From Stenotrophomonas sp. ASS1 (GTDB lineage Bacteria > Pseudomonadota > Gammaproteobacteria > Xanthomonadales > Xanthomonadaceae): a stretch of 64,000 bases of DNA. The notes under the pieces were generated by a model. That model made no database searches and was not told the DNA's origin. It saw only the letters and a program-made list of their open reading frames with translations. This document shows, piece after piece, positions 45,214 through 53,568 of this stretch. The translations under genes were made by a program, and so were the position numbers. The stretch lies in contig NZ_CP031167.1 in NCBI RefSeq assembly GCF_004346925.1, forward strand, positions 2,996,001-3,060,000, read 5' to 3'. Every line of letters begins with the position of its first letter. Positions within the stretch are counted from its first letter, which is position 1.

Positions 45214-45241
45214 CCCATGATCTGCCGAAGCAGATCATGGG
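45214..45241. repeat. Perfect 11-base inverted repeat downstream of efp
   Basis: CCCATGATCTG and CAGATCATGGG flank a six-base centre (CCGAAG). No T run follows on either strand. It lies in the 197-bp gap between mtaD and efp and is of unknown use. Confidence 0.6.
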
Positions 45242-45270
45242 AGCGCCAGCGCGGATGCGATGGCGCGTAC

Positions 45271-45291
45271 CCGGCCAGCGGCCGGCACTAC
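45271..45291. repeat. SMAG monomer downstream of efp
   Basis: CCGGCCAGCGGCCGGCA followed by CTAC at 45288-45291. The adjacent stem TAATCCGGC-TGC-GCCGGATTA (45294-45314) overlaps the efp stop codon and may end the efp message. Confidence 0.8.
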
Positions 45292-45311
45292 CGTAATCCG
45301 GCTGCGCCGGA

Positions 45312-45878
45312 TTACTTGACGCGTGCGGAGTATTCGCCCGAACGGGTGTCGACGCGGATCACTTCGTCCTGGTTCACGAACAGCGGCACGCGGACCACGG
45401 CGCCGGTTTCCAGGGTGGCCGGCTTGCCGCCGCCGCCCGAGGTGTCGCCACGGACGCCCGGATCGGTTTCGGTGATCTTCAGCTCGACGAAGTTCGGCGG
45501 CTGCACGAAGATCGGCTCACCGTTCCACAGGGTGACCACGCAGGACTCCTCGCCCTTCAGCCACTTCTCGGCGCCGCCCATGCCGGCCTTGGTGGCCTGG
45601 ACCTGCTCGAAGGATTCCGGGTCCATGAAGTGCCAGTACTCGCCGTCGCTGTACATGAAGTTCATGTCGGTATCGACGACGTCGGCTGCATCCAGCGAGT
45701 CGGTCGACTTCATGGTCACTTCCTGGGTACGGCCGTCCTTGATCAGGCGGTACTTCACGCGGGTGAAGGCCTGGCCCTTGCCCGGCTTGACGTATTCGGT
45801 GTCGATGATGACGGCCGGTTGGTTGTTGACCAGGATCTTCATCCCGTTCTTGACGTCGTTCATGCCGTAGCTGGCCAT
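45312..45878 (-). CDS. efp: Elongation factor P
   Basis: EF-P (188 residues) relieves ribosome stalling at polyproline. The acceptor Lys34 is in KPGKGQAF, the site of beta-lysylation. Three beta-barrel domains and length match the bacterial family. The start MASYGMNDV at 45878 is preferred over an upstream in-frame ATG. It is divergent from epmB, whose product makes the beta-lysine used on this residue. Confidence 0.96.
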   Translation of the reverse strand: MASYGMNDVKNGMKILVNNQPAVIIDTEYVKPGKGQAFTRVKYRLIKDGRTQEVTMKSTDSLDAADVVDTDMNFMYSDGEYWHFMDPESFEQVQATKAGMGGAEKWLKGEESCVVTLWNGEPIFVQPPNFVELKITETDPGVRGDTSGGGGKPATLETGAVVRVPLFVNQDEVIRVDTRSGEYSARVK

Positions 45879-45974
45879 GCGTAAACTCCTGAGTGGCAAA
45901 AACGCCGCGGGTGCGGCGAGCCGTTAGAATGGAAAGCCCACCGGATGCCGGTGGGCGACTGTTTTTCTGCCCCC

Positions 45975-47015
45975 ATGATAACCGCAGGCCCACTCTCCAT
46001 GCAGCTTTCCGCCTTCCCACGGCCCCAGTCGCCAGGTGCGCCCGCGCGCTGGCAGCAGCTCTGGCGCCAGGCGCTGCGCGACCCGCACGCCCTGCTGGCC
46101 CGGCTGCAGCTGGACCCCGCCGCGCTGGGCGTCTCGGAGGCGGCCATGGCCCAGTTCGCGCTGCGCGTGCCCGAGGGCTTCGTGGCCCGCATGCGCCCCG
46201 GCGATGCGGCCGACCCGCTGCTGCGCCAGGTGCTGCCGATCGACGCGGAAATGCACCCGGCGCCCGGGTTCAGCTTCGATGCGGTGGGCGATGGCGCCGC
46301 CAAGAAGGCCACCGGCGTCATCCAGAAGTACCGTGGCCGCGCCCTGCTGGTCGCCACCGGCAGCTGCGCGATCAACTGCCGCTACTGCTTCCGCCGCCAC
46401 TTCGACTATGGCGCGGAGAACGCCGCCAAGGGCGGCTGGCAGGAGGCCGTAGCCGCCATCGCGGCCGATCCGGACATCGACGAGGTGATCCTGTCCGGCG
46501 GTGACCCGCTGTCGCTGGCCACGCACAAACTGGTGGAACTGACCGACGCCCTGCGCCAGATACCGCACATCCGCCGCCTGCGCATCCATACCCGGCTGCC
46601 GATCGTGCTGCCGGAACGCGTGGACGATGAACTGGTCTCCTGGCTGGGCAGCCTGCCCTGGCCACTGGCAATCGTGGTCCACGCCAACCATGCCAATGAA
46701 TTCGACGCCAGCGTGGACGCGGCCATGGCGCGCCTGCGTGGCACCGGTGCGCAACTGCTGAACCAGGCGGTGTTGCTGCGCGGGGTCAACGACAGCGTGC
46801 AGGCCCTGCAGGACCTGAGCGAGCGCAGCTTTGCTGCTGGCGTGCTGCCCTATTACCTGCACCAGCTGGACCGGGTCGAGGGCGTGGCCCACTTCGAAGT
46901 GGACGACACCCAGGCCAAGGCGCTGATTGCCGGCCTGACCGCACGCCTGTCCGGCTACCTGATCCCCAAGCTGGTGCGCGAACTGCCCGGCGACCCAAGC
47001 AAGCGCCCGCTGTAA
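45975..47015 (+). CDS. epmB: EpmB, EF-P lysine 2,3-aminomutase
   Basis: This radical-SAM enzyme converts lysine to (R)-beta-lysine for attachment to EF-P. The 346-residue protein carries the cluster motif CAINCRYCFRRH, the VILSGGDPL segment and the IRRLRIHTRLPIVLP segment that match E. coli EpmB closely. An earlier in-frame ATG at 45945 lies in the loop of a leader hairpin only 14 bp after a TAGAAT -10 (45925-45930), so 45975 is preferred. EpmA is not in the window. Confidence 0.93.
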   Translation: MITAGPLSMQLSAFPRPQSPGAPARWQQLWRQALRDPHALLARLQLDPAALGVSEAAMAQFALRVPEGFVARMRPGDAADPLLRQVLPIDAEMHPAPGFSFDAVGDGAAKKATGVIQKYRGRALLVATGSCAINCRYCFRRHFDYGAENAAKGGWQEAVAAIAADPDIDEVILSGGDPLSLATHKLVELTDALRQIPHIRRLRIHTRLPIVLPERVDDELVSWLGSLPWPLAIVVHANHANEFDASVDAAMARLRGTGAQLLNQAVLLRGVNDSVQALQDLSERSFAAGVLPYYLHQLDRVEGVAHFEVDDTQAKALIAGLTARLSGYLIPKLVRELPGDPSKRPL

Positions 47016-47016
47016 C

Positions 47017-47084
47017 AAAAAAGGGGACGGAGGGAATTAAGTCGCTTATGCATTTGCGACTTAATTCCCTCCGTCCCCTTTTTT
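47017..47084. repeat. 29-bp perfect inverted repeat, probable bidirectional terminator
   Basis: Arms at 47017-47045 and 47056-47084 are perfect complements, starting AAAAAAGGGGACGGAGGG and ending in CCCTCCGTCCCCTTTTTT, with a ten-base near-palindromic centre (TTATGCATTT). It lies between convergent epmB and the GGDEF-EAL gene. The six A/T at the ends make it a bidirectional terminator. The GGGGACGGAGGGAATTAAGTCG sequence itself looks like a dispersed repeat unit rather than a chance stem. Confidence 0.8.
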
Positions 47085-47088
47085 GGGG

Positions 47089-49215
47089 TCAGACGCCCGA
47101 TTCGATCATCCGCACCACTTCGGTCGCGGTCACCGGGTGGCTCAGCCAGTAGCCCTGGCCAAGGTCGCAGCCGCGCTGCGCCAGCAGCTCGAACTGTGCC
47201 TGCTGCTCGATGCCCTCGGCCACCACGGTGATGCCCAGCGCGTGGGCCATGGCGATGATCGCCGTGGTCAGCGCAAGGTCGTCGGGATCGCGCTGCATGT
47301 CGGCAACGAAGCTCTTGTCGATCTTCACGCCGTCCACGGGCACCTGGCGCAGATGACTGAGCCCGGAGAAGCCCGTACCGAAATCGTCCAGCCACACCTT
47401 CACGCCGGTGCGGTGCAGCTTGTCCAGCAGCTGCGCGGCAACCATCTCGTCGCCGATCACGGCGGTTTCGGTCAGCTCCAGGTGCAGGCGCGACGCCGGC
47501 AGCCCGGACTCATGCAGGCACTGCGCGACCAGTGCCGGCAGTTCGCCGCCACGCAGCTGCCGCGGTGACACGTTGACCGACACGAACAGCTCATCGCCCG
47601 CTGCCCCGCGCGGCCACTGCGAGGCCTCCATGCAGGCCGCACGCAGCACCTTCGGGCCGATGATCTCGATCAGGCCACTCTGCTCGGCCACCTCGATGAA
47701 CACCGAGGGCGGGATCGTGCCCAGGGTCGGATGCTGCCAGCGCAGCAGTACTTCAACGCCGACCATGCGGCGGTCGCGCATGCGGAAGATCGGCTGGTAG
47801 GCCAGGCGCAGCTCACCGCGCTCCCAGGCGCCGCGCAGCTCCTGTTCCATATGCACGCGACGCTCGACCGCATGGTCCATCGCCCGGCTGTAATAGCGAT
47901 AGCAGTTCTTGCCGGCCATCTTCGCCTGGTACATGGCGATGTCGCCGTTCTTCAGCAGCGTGGTCGCATCAGCAGCATCGTCGGGGAACAGGGTCACGCC
48001 GATCGAGGTGCCCAGGAACAGTTCCCTGCCCTGCACCACCAGCGGCTTGCCCAGCTCGCGCACCAGCACTTCGGCCAGCAGCCGCGCGTTGGCGGCCACG
48101 TCGCCATCTCCGACCAGGATCACGAACTCGTCGCCGCCGAAGCGGGCCAGCAGGGCTTCATCGCCCCCGGCCTCGGTGACCGCGCGGCCGATACGCTGGG
48201 CGAACTGCAGCAATGCCTCATCGCCGGCCTCGTGGCCAAGGGTGTCATTGACCCGCTTGAAATCGTCGATATCGGCGAACAGAAGGCCCAGCCGGTGATT
48301 GGCGGCACGGGCCGCCATCAACCGATGATCAAGCGCCTCGCGGAATGCCAGCCGGTTGGTCAGCCCGGTCAGCGCGTCGGTATAGGCCATGCGCCGCACT
48401 TCGCGGTCATGGCGTGCGATCGCATCGCGCATCCGGGCGAAACCGCGGACCAGTTCGCCGACCTCGTCGTCGCGGGTGTTCTCGGCCAGGGGTGTCTGGT
48501 AGTCACCGGCCTCGATGCGGCGGGCGGCGACGGCAAGATCACGGATCGGCGCGACCAGGGTGCGCTGCACGTACAGGATCACCACCACGCCGATCACCAC
48601 CAGCAGGCCCAGCATCAGCAGCAGCCAGCCCAGGTGACGGCTGCCAACCTGCTGCAGGCGCTCGCCCAGGGTGGCGTTGGCCGCCTGCTCGCGCTGCTGC
48701 ACCTCATCCAGCGCCATGCCGACCCGGACGCCGCCAATGCGCTGGTTGCCGATCATGATCGGCATGGCGTTGTCGAGCACCTTCGGCGATTCCTGCACGA
48801 CCAGCATCTGCGCGGCCGCGGCCTTGGGTGCCAGTGGATCGGCCATCGGCTGACCGAATCCAGACACCTCGACCGAGCCATCGTGTACCAGCCGGCCGCG
48901 TTCATCGAACACCAGTACATAGCGCACCACGGGCTGGCGCGCGGTACTGCGCACCAGTACGCCCACCTGGTCCAGGTCACGGTAGTACAACGGGTTGGCC
49001 AGCGCGTCGGACAGCTCACGCGCCATCGCCTCGCCGCGGCTGCGCACGCTGCGGTCGAACAATTCATGGATGACGCCGCCGCTGAGGTTGCGCACCTCGC
49101 CCTGCATCGCGGCCTGCCGCCCCAACAACACCGCAAGGATCGCGATCACCACGACCATCGCCCCGCCCATCGCGAGCAGGAACCGGGCCTGCATCCCCGA
49201 GCCAAGCCACTTCAT
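47089..49215 (-). CDS. Membrane GGDEF-EAL cyclic di-GMP enzyme
   Basis: This 708-residue protein has a membrane helix (about 11-32), a ~160-residue periplasmic sensor domain, a second helix (195-216), a HAMP linker (about 217-270), a GGDEF domain (motif intact at 360-364) and an EAL domain (EVL at 488-490). The EAL domain keeps ELTE, DDFGTG, KIDKSF and EGIE residues, so phosphodiesterase activity is likely. No RxxD inhibitory site is seen in front of GGDEF. Its start overlaps the stop of the PhnD-like gene by four bases, so the periplasmic protein may feed its sensor domain. Confidence 0.92.
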   Translation of the reverse strand: MKWLGSGMQARFLLAMGGAMVVVIAILAVLLGRQAAMQGEVRNLSGGVIHELFDRSVRSRGEAMARELSDALANPLYYRDLDQVGVLVRSTARQPVVRYVLVFDERGRLVHDGSVEVSGFGQPMADPLAPKAAAAQMLVVQESPKVLDNAMPIMIGNQRIGGVRVGMALDEVQQREQAANATLGERLQQVGSRHLGWLLLMLGLLVVIGVVVILYVQRTLVAPIRDLAVAARRIEAGDYQTPLAENTRDDEVGELVRGFARMRDAIARHDREVRRMAYTDALTGLTNRLAFREALDHRLMAARAANHRLGLLFADIDDFKRVNDTLGHEAGDEALLQFAQRIGRAVTEAGGDEALLARFGGDEFVILVGDGDVAANARLLAEVLVRELGKPLVVQGRELFLGTSIGVTLFPDDAADATTLLKNGDIAMYQAKMAGKNCYRYYSRAMDHAVERRVHMEQELRGAWERGELRLAYQPIFRMRDRRMVGVEVLLRWQHPTLGTIPPSVFIEVAEQSGLIEIIGPKVLRAACMEASQWPRGAAGDELFVSVNVSPRQLRGGELPALVAQCLHESGLPASRLHLELTETAVIGDEMVAAQLLDKLHRTGVKVWLDDFGTGFSGLSHLRQVPVDGVKIDKSFVADMQRDPDDLALTTAIIAMAHALGITVVAEGIEQQAQFELLAQRGCDLGQGYWLSHPVTATEVVRMIESGV

Positions 49216-50144
49216 TCCACTTCCATCCGCACGCGCGTCAATCCTTGTTTCAATTCATCCAGCCGCTGCTGCGCATGCGCATCGACGCGGTGGAAACCGG
49301 AAGTGCCGAAAAACCGATGCAACGCCCCCTGCGCCTGCGGGTCACTGGCCGCCTGCAGCAGGACTTCCTGCAGCCGGTCACGCACCCGCGGGTCGAGGTC
49401 GGCGCGCACCATCTCCACCGCCCGCGGGTAGGGTTCGGTGCGCAGCAGCTCGCGGAAGTCGCGCCGGAATGCCGCCGGCACCCGTCGCTCGTCGTTCCAG
49501 TCCACGCTGCTCACCGCCCCCACCTCGACCACGCCCTTGTGCACGAACGTAGCGATGTTCAACTCGCTGCGCGCGAACACATACCCCACGCTGTCCCGGC
49601 CCGGCATGTCCCACGTACCCGCCAGGATCTGCGGTGACAACCCTTCCTGCAGCAGGGTCATCACCGGCACCAGGTAGGCACTGGTGGACGCCGTGTTCTG
49701 CAGCGCCAGGCGATGCCCGCGCAGGTCCTGGATCCGCTGGATTGGACTGTCGCGGCGCACGAAGAACACGGTCTGGTACTCACGCACGCCGTTGCGCTCG
49801 GTCAGCAGCAGCGGCCGCGCGCCACTGCGCTGGCCCAGCGCCACCGCCGTGCCCGACGTTTCCGTGACCCAGTCGACCCGCCCCCGCCGCAGATAGCTGG
49901 CCATCTGCTGCGGGTCGCGCGCCATCAGGATCCGCCCCTCCTTGATGCCGACGTCATGCATGCGTGCCACCACATAGTCCAGCAACGGCTGCAGCTGCTC
50001 GTAATGGGCCTTGGGATCATCGCTGATCCGGCCCAGCACCAGCACCGGGTCCGGTGCTGCATGCACCGTCCCGGCCAGCAGGATCATGACCAGGCTCAGC
50101 AGTCCCCTCTGCACTGCCCTTCGCAGACCCGACACAGGCTTCAT
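49212..50144 (-). CDS. PhnD-like periplasmic substrate-binding protein
   Basis: This 310-residue secreted protein has a signal peptide (about 1-29, HAA cut) and the PhnD/phosphonate-binding fold: LVLGRISDDP, YLRRGRVDWVTETSGTA, FFVRRDSPIQRIQDLRGHRLALQN and STSAYLVPVMTL. No ABC permease or ATPase is near. It is instead translationally coupled to the GGDEF-EAL gene, which points to a sensory role. The ligand (phosphate, phosphonate or other) cannot be told from sequence. Confidence 0.85.
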   Translation of the reverse strand: MKPVSGLRRAVQRGLLSLVMILLAGTVHAAPDPVLVLGRISDDPKAHYEQLQPLLDYVVARMHDVGIKEGRILMARDPQQMASYLRRGRVDWVTETSGTAVALGQRSGARPLLLTERNGVREYQTVFFVRRDSPIQRIQDLRGHRLALQNTASTSAYLVPVMTLLQEGLSPQILAGTWDMPGRDSVGYVFARSELNIATFVHKGVVEVGAVSSVDWNDERRVPAAFRRDFRELLRTEPYPRAVEMVRADLDPRVRDRLQEVLLQAASDPQAQGALHRFFGTSGFHRVDAHAQQRLDELKQGLTRVRMEVE

Positions 50145-50190
50145 CCCCCCTGGGTATCCGGACAGACTACCCGAAAAAATGAGAACGTCG

Positions 50191-50961
50191 TCAGCTGTCC
50201 TTGCTGCCCGCTTGTGCCAGTCGCGCCATGCGCTGGGTGTCGGCCAGGATGCCGCGCAGCAGGCGCACTTCCTGCTCGCTCGGCTCGCTGCGCAGGAACA
50301 GGCGGCGCAGCTTGCGCATCGCCGATTCCGGCGCGCGGCCCTTGTGGAAATCGATCTCGTCCAACGTGTCGCCGAGCTGGGCGAAGAAGCTCTCCATCTG
50401 CTCGTGGCTGGCCGCCTGTTCGCGGAAACCCGGTTCGGCATCGGCAGCCGGCTGCGCGCCCAGCAGCTGCATGCGCGTTTCATAGGCCAGCACCTGCACC
50501 GCGGCAGCCAGGTTGAGCGAGCTGAACTCCGGGTCGGACGGGATATGCACCGCCGCATGGCAGAGCTGCAGCTCCTCGTTGGTCAGGCCGGTGCGCTCAC
50601 GGCCGAACACCAGCGCCACCTCGGCCCCTTCGCCGGCCTTGGCCACCGCACGGGCGGCGGCATCGGCCGGCAGGTACTCCTCCAGCTGGACGCGGCGGGC
50701 ACGGGCGGTGCAGCCCAGCACCAGGCGGCAATCAGCCACGGCCTCGGCCAGGGTGGCCACCACCGGGGCGTCCCCCAGCACGTCTTCGGCACCGGCCGAG
50801 CGGCGGAAAGCCTCCTCGTCCAGTGGTTTTTCGGGGGCGACCAGCACCAGGCGGGCCAGGCCCATGGTCTTCAGGGCACGGGCGGCAGCGCCCATGTTGC
50901 CGGGATGCTGGGTACCGACCAGGACGAATCGGAGGCGGGTGGCGGCGGGAAACTGGGACAT
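50191..50961 (-). CDS. trmJ: TrmJ, tRNA (Cm32/Um32) methyltransferase
   Basis: This 256-residue SPOUT methyltransferase begins RFVLVGTQHPGNMGAAARALKTMGL, with VFGRERTGLTNEEL and PSDPEFSSLNLAAAVQV, the three SPOUT motifs of TrmJ. It 2'-O-methylates position 32 of tRNAs. The ~75-residue C-terminal helix region is TrmJ-specific. It is divergent from suhB with a 120-bp gap. E. coli has the same neighbours. Confidence 0.93.
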   Translation of the reverse strand: MSQFPAATRLRFVLVGTQHPGNMGAAARALKTMGLARLVLVAPEKPLDEEAFRRSAGAEDVLGDAPVVATLAEAVADCRLVLGCTARARRVQLEEYLPADAAARAVAKAGEGAEVALVFGRERTGLTNEELQLCHAAVHIPSDPEFSSLNLAAAVQVLAYETRMQLLGAQPAADAEPGFREQAASHEQMESFFAQLGDTLDEIDFHKGRAPESAMRKLRRLFLRSEPSEQEVRLLRGILADTQRMARLAQAGSKDS

Positions 50962-51081
50962 GAACAGGGAAAAGGTCGAGCTGGACGATGACCAATGGTA
51001 AACTGTGCGGCCGGCCACTGCGCCGGACCCGCTCTTTTCCCCCGCCAGTCCATCTCTTCTGCCTTTCCGGGAGCCCACGCC

Positions 51082-51909
51082 ATGCAGAAACCCGCCGTAA
51101 CCGTCATGGTCAAGGCCGCCCGCCTCGCCGGCAACGTCCTGTTGCGCAACATCAACAAGCTCGAGGCACTGAACGTGGTGCAGAAGGGCCGGATGGACTA
51201 CGCCAGCGAAGTGGATGCGGACGCGGAAAAGGTCATCGTCAAGGAACTCAAGCGCGCTTACCCGGACTACGGCATCTTCGGCGAAGAAGGTGGCGTGCAG
51301 GGCGAGCGCCGCCAGATGTGGGTCATCGACCCGCTGGACGGCACCAGCAATTACCTGCGCGGCGTGCCGCACTACTGCGTGTCGATCGCCCTGGTCGAGA
51401 ACGGCGAGCCGACCGATGCGGTCATCTTCGACCCGCTGCGCAATGAACTGTTCACCGCCAGCCGTGGCGCCGGCGCCGTGCTGAACGACCGCCGCATCCG
51501 CGTGGCCGAACGCAAGGATCTGGAAGGCACCATGATCCACACCGGCTTCGCGCCGCGTGAGCGCAACCGCGCCAGCGCCCAGCTGAAGGCGGTCGACGCC
51601 CTGCTGGTGCACGGCGAAGACATCCGCCGCACCGGCTCGGCGGCACTGGACCTGGCCTACGTGGCCTGTGGCCGCGCTGATGCCTACTTCGAAGCCGGCG
51701 TGAAGGCGTGGGACATCGCTGCCGGCCTGCTGCTGGTCCGCGAGGCCGGTGGCAAGGTCTGCGACTTCAAGGGCGCGACCCTGGGCCGCATGGACAACCG
51801 CGGCCCGGAGACTCACCAGATCGTCGCCGGCAACCTGAAGGTGGCCGAGTCGCTGCAGAAGGTGCTGGTGAACACCGGCTACGCCGCCGAGTTCGACGCC
51901 AAGTTCTAA
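51082..51909 (+). CDS. suhB: SuhB, inositol-1-monophosphatase
   Basis: This 275-residue protein has the IMPase metal motif [11 protein letters not shown], the GEEGG acid pair and the later [15 protein letters not shown]. SuhB acts as an inositol monophosphatase and also binds the rRNA antitermination complex in E. coli. A start at 51082 fits the family. A terminator follows 26 bp after the stop, then two structured repeats. Confidence 0.94.
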   Translation: MQKPAVTVMVKAARLAGNVLLRNINKLEALNVVQKGRMDYASEVDADAEKVIVKELKRAYPDYGIFGEEGGVQGERRQMWVIDPLDGTSNYLRGVPHYCVSIALVENGEPTDAVIFDPLRNELFTASRGAGAVLNDRRIRVAERKDLEGTMIHTGFAPRERNRASAQLKAVDALLVHGEDIRRTGSAALDLAYVACGRADAYFEAGVKAWDIAAGLLLVREAGGKVCDFKGATLGRMDNRGPETHQIVAGNLKVAESLQKVLVNTGYAAEFDAKF

Positions 51910-51934
51910 GCGTCCCGGCAACGCGGCTCACTGA

Positions 51935-51962
51935 AACGGCACCTGCGAGGGTGCCGTTTTCG
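51935..51962 (+). terminator. Intrinsic terminator of suhB
   Basis: The stem AACGGCACC/GGTGCCGTT (51935-51943 and 51950-51958) is followed by TTCG and a short T tract. Confidence 0.8.
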
Positions 51963-51983
51963 TTTGTGCGCACGGAGATTCGT

Positions 51984-52193
51984 TTCCGCGACCGCGGAGG
52001 GGTATCACTTTCTTTGCGCGCAAAGAAAGTAACCAAAGAAACGCTCCGCCGGCCGCGAGCCGACGTGCTTCGCACGCCGGTGCCCTGCGCTCCTCGGTCC
52101 GTCGAGGGACGGTGCGGGAACTCGCTGCGCTCAGACACCCGCACCTCTTCGCCCTCGTCGGACCTGCGGTGCTCGGCTCGCTTGAAGGCGGAC
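51984..52193 (+). repeat. ~210-bp structured repeat, copy B1
   Basis: It has the same order of parts as copy A: TTCCGCGACCGCGG start, helix I CTTTCTTTGCGCGCAAAG.., GTAACCAAAGAAACGC, helix II with CGTGC-TTC-GCACG, helix III with outer TCGAGGG/CCCTCG and inner GGTGCGGG/CCCGCACC, and the end GCTCGGCTCGCTTGAAGGCG. The arms of II and III differ in sequence from copy A but still pair. It faces copy B2, so the pair forms a ~500-bp inverted repeat in the 699-bp gap between suhB and htpX. Confidence 0.78.
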
Positions 52194-52210
52194 TGGAAGG
52201 TCAAGATCAA

Positions 52211-52240
52211 GGGCAAGGGCAAGGGCAAGGGCAAGGGCAA
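52211..52240 (+). repeat. Five GGGCAA tandem units
   Basis: Five perfect copies of the hexamer GGGCAA lie between the inverted structured repeats B1 and B2. A degenerate SMAG (GCATCCATGCATGG..CTACC, ending about 52268) follows directly. Repeat number is likely to vary between strains. Confidence 0.85.
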
Positions 52241-52295
52241 CAGCATCCATGCATGGCGTGCATCTACCGGGTGCAGCTGTGGCATTTGACCTTGA

Positions 52296-52502
52296 GTCCG
52301 CCTTGAGCGAGCCGAGCATCGCAGGGGAATCAGGGGCGAAGAGGCGCCGATGTTTGAGCGAAGCGAGTTCGGCGCCGCCCCCTGATTCGCCGAGAAGCGC
52401 AGGGAACCGATGCGCAGCATCGGATCGCGCCCCGGCGGCGTGTTTCTTTGGTTACTTTCTTTGCACGAGCAAAGAAAGTGACACCCCTCCGCGGTCGCGG
52501 AA
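52296..52502 (-). repeat. ~210-bp structured repeat, copy B2 (inverted)
   Basis: Read on the minus strand it starts TTCCGCGACCGCGG at 52502 and ends CAAGGCGGAC at 52296. Helix I is CTTTCTTTGCTCGTGCAAAG.., helix II CCGATGC-TGC-GCATCGG, helix III outer AATCAGGGG/CCCCTGATT and inner GGCGCCGA/TCGGCGCC. It is closer to copy A than to its neighbour B1 in helix III. Confidence 0.78.
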
Positions 52503-52553
52503 ATGACTCTCGCCGGGTCATGGACGGCGCCGCCAATGCGTCGGCGCACAAAC

Positions 52554-52581
52554 AAAAACGCCCGGCGCGAGGCCAGGCGTT
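52554..52581 (-). terminator. Intrinsic terminator of htpX
   Basis: On the minus strand the stem AACGCCTGGC/GCCGGGCGTT (one mismatch) is followed by TTTTTG, 28 bp after the htpX stop. Confidence 0.8.
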
Positions 52582-52608
52582 CCTGCACTACCGTGGAAGT
52601 ACGGAGGC

Positions 52609-53475
52609 TTACGCCACCGTCGACGCCCGCAGCGCGGCGATGCGCTCTTCCAGCGGCGGGTGGCTCATGAACAGCTTCTTCGCCGTCGAACCGGCAATAC
52701 CGAACGCCGCAATCTGGGTCGGCAGCGTGCTCTGGCCGTGGTTGAGCTGCAGGCGTTCCAGCGCGGCGATCATCTTCTGGCGGCCGGCCAGCGAGGCACC
52801 GCCTGCGTCGGCGCGGAACTCGCGATGGCGCGAGAACCACATCGAGATCATGGTGGCGAACAGGCCGAACACCATCTCCAGCACGAACACGATGATGTAG
52901 TAGGCGAAGCCACGACCGCCACCTTCGCGGTTGCCCGACAGTGCGCTGTCGATGATGCCGCCGACCACGCGGGCCAGCACGATCACGAAGGTGTTCAGCA
53001 CACCCTGCAGCAGGGCCATGGTGATCATGTCACCGTTAGCGACGTGGGCGATCTCGTGGCCCAGCACCGCTTCGGCCTCGTCTTCGCTCATGTTGTGCAG
53101 CAGGCCGGTGGACACCGCGACCAGCGCATTGTTGCGGTTGGCACCGGTGGCGAAGGCATTGATCTCCGGACCTTCATACACGGCCACTTCGGGCATGCCG
53201 ATGCCGGCCGCCTTGGCCTGGCGCTCGACGGTAGCCAGCAGCCAGCGCTCGGTCTGGTTGCGCGGCTCGGTGATCACCACCGCACCGGTGGAGCGCTTGG
53301 CCATCCACTTGGACAGCAGCAGCGAGATGAAGGAACCACCGAAGCCGAAGATGCCGGCCATGACCAGCAGGCCACTCATCGAGCGCGAGTCCACGCCCAG
53401 GAGGGACATCACGATGCTGGCCAGGATCAGCACCGCAAGGTTGGTCGCTAGAAAGAGGGCAATACGGGTGAACAT
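52609..53475 (-). CDS. htpX: HtpX, membrane zinc protease
   Basis: This 288-residue inner-membrane M48 protease degrades misfolded membrane proteins. The zinc motif is HEIAH (His140, Glu141, His144), with the third ligand in the EFRADAGG helix. There are two N-terminal membrane helices and two more after the HEIAH helix. It stands alone with its own terminator. Confidence 0.95.
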   Translation of the reverse strand: MFTRIALFLATNLAVLILASIVMSLLGVDSRSMSGLLVMAGIFGFGGSFISLLLSKWMAKRSTGAVVITEPRNQTERWLLATVERQAKAAGIGMPEVAVYEGPEINAFATGANRNNALVAVSTGLLHNMSEDEAEAVLGHEIAHVANGDMITMALLQGVLNTFVIVLARVVGGIIDSALSGNREGGGRGFAYYIIVFVLEMVFGLFATMISMWFSRHREFRADAGGASLAGRQKMIAALERLQLNHGQSTLPTQIAAFGIAGSTAKKLFMSHPPLEERIAALRASTVA

Positions 53476-53568
53476 GGGAAATTCCGGCTCGGAAGGGGTC
53501 GATATCGATCAATTTGCGGTGCGGTCAGCTTGAATTCAAGCGCCAACCTGACCGACGATTCAGCCAGC

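Noticed and set aside
42784-45870. A 1028-codon plus-strand open frame across gph, ubiG, mtaD and efp
   Set aside because: It is antisense to four recognisable genes, has a His/Gln/Arg-rich composition typical of shadows and no domain.
47089-49215. EAL domain as degenerate because of EVL
   Set aside because: EVL is a tolerated form; ELTE, DDFGTG, KIDKSF and EGIE residues remain.
52211-52240. GGGCAA tandem repeats as a CRISPR array
   Set aside because: The units are contiguous hexamers without spacers, and no cas gene is present.
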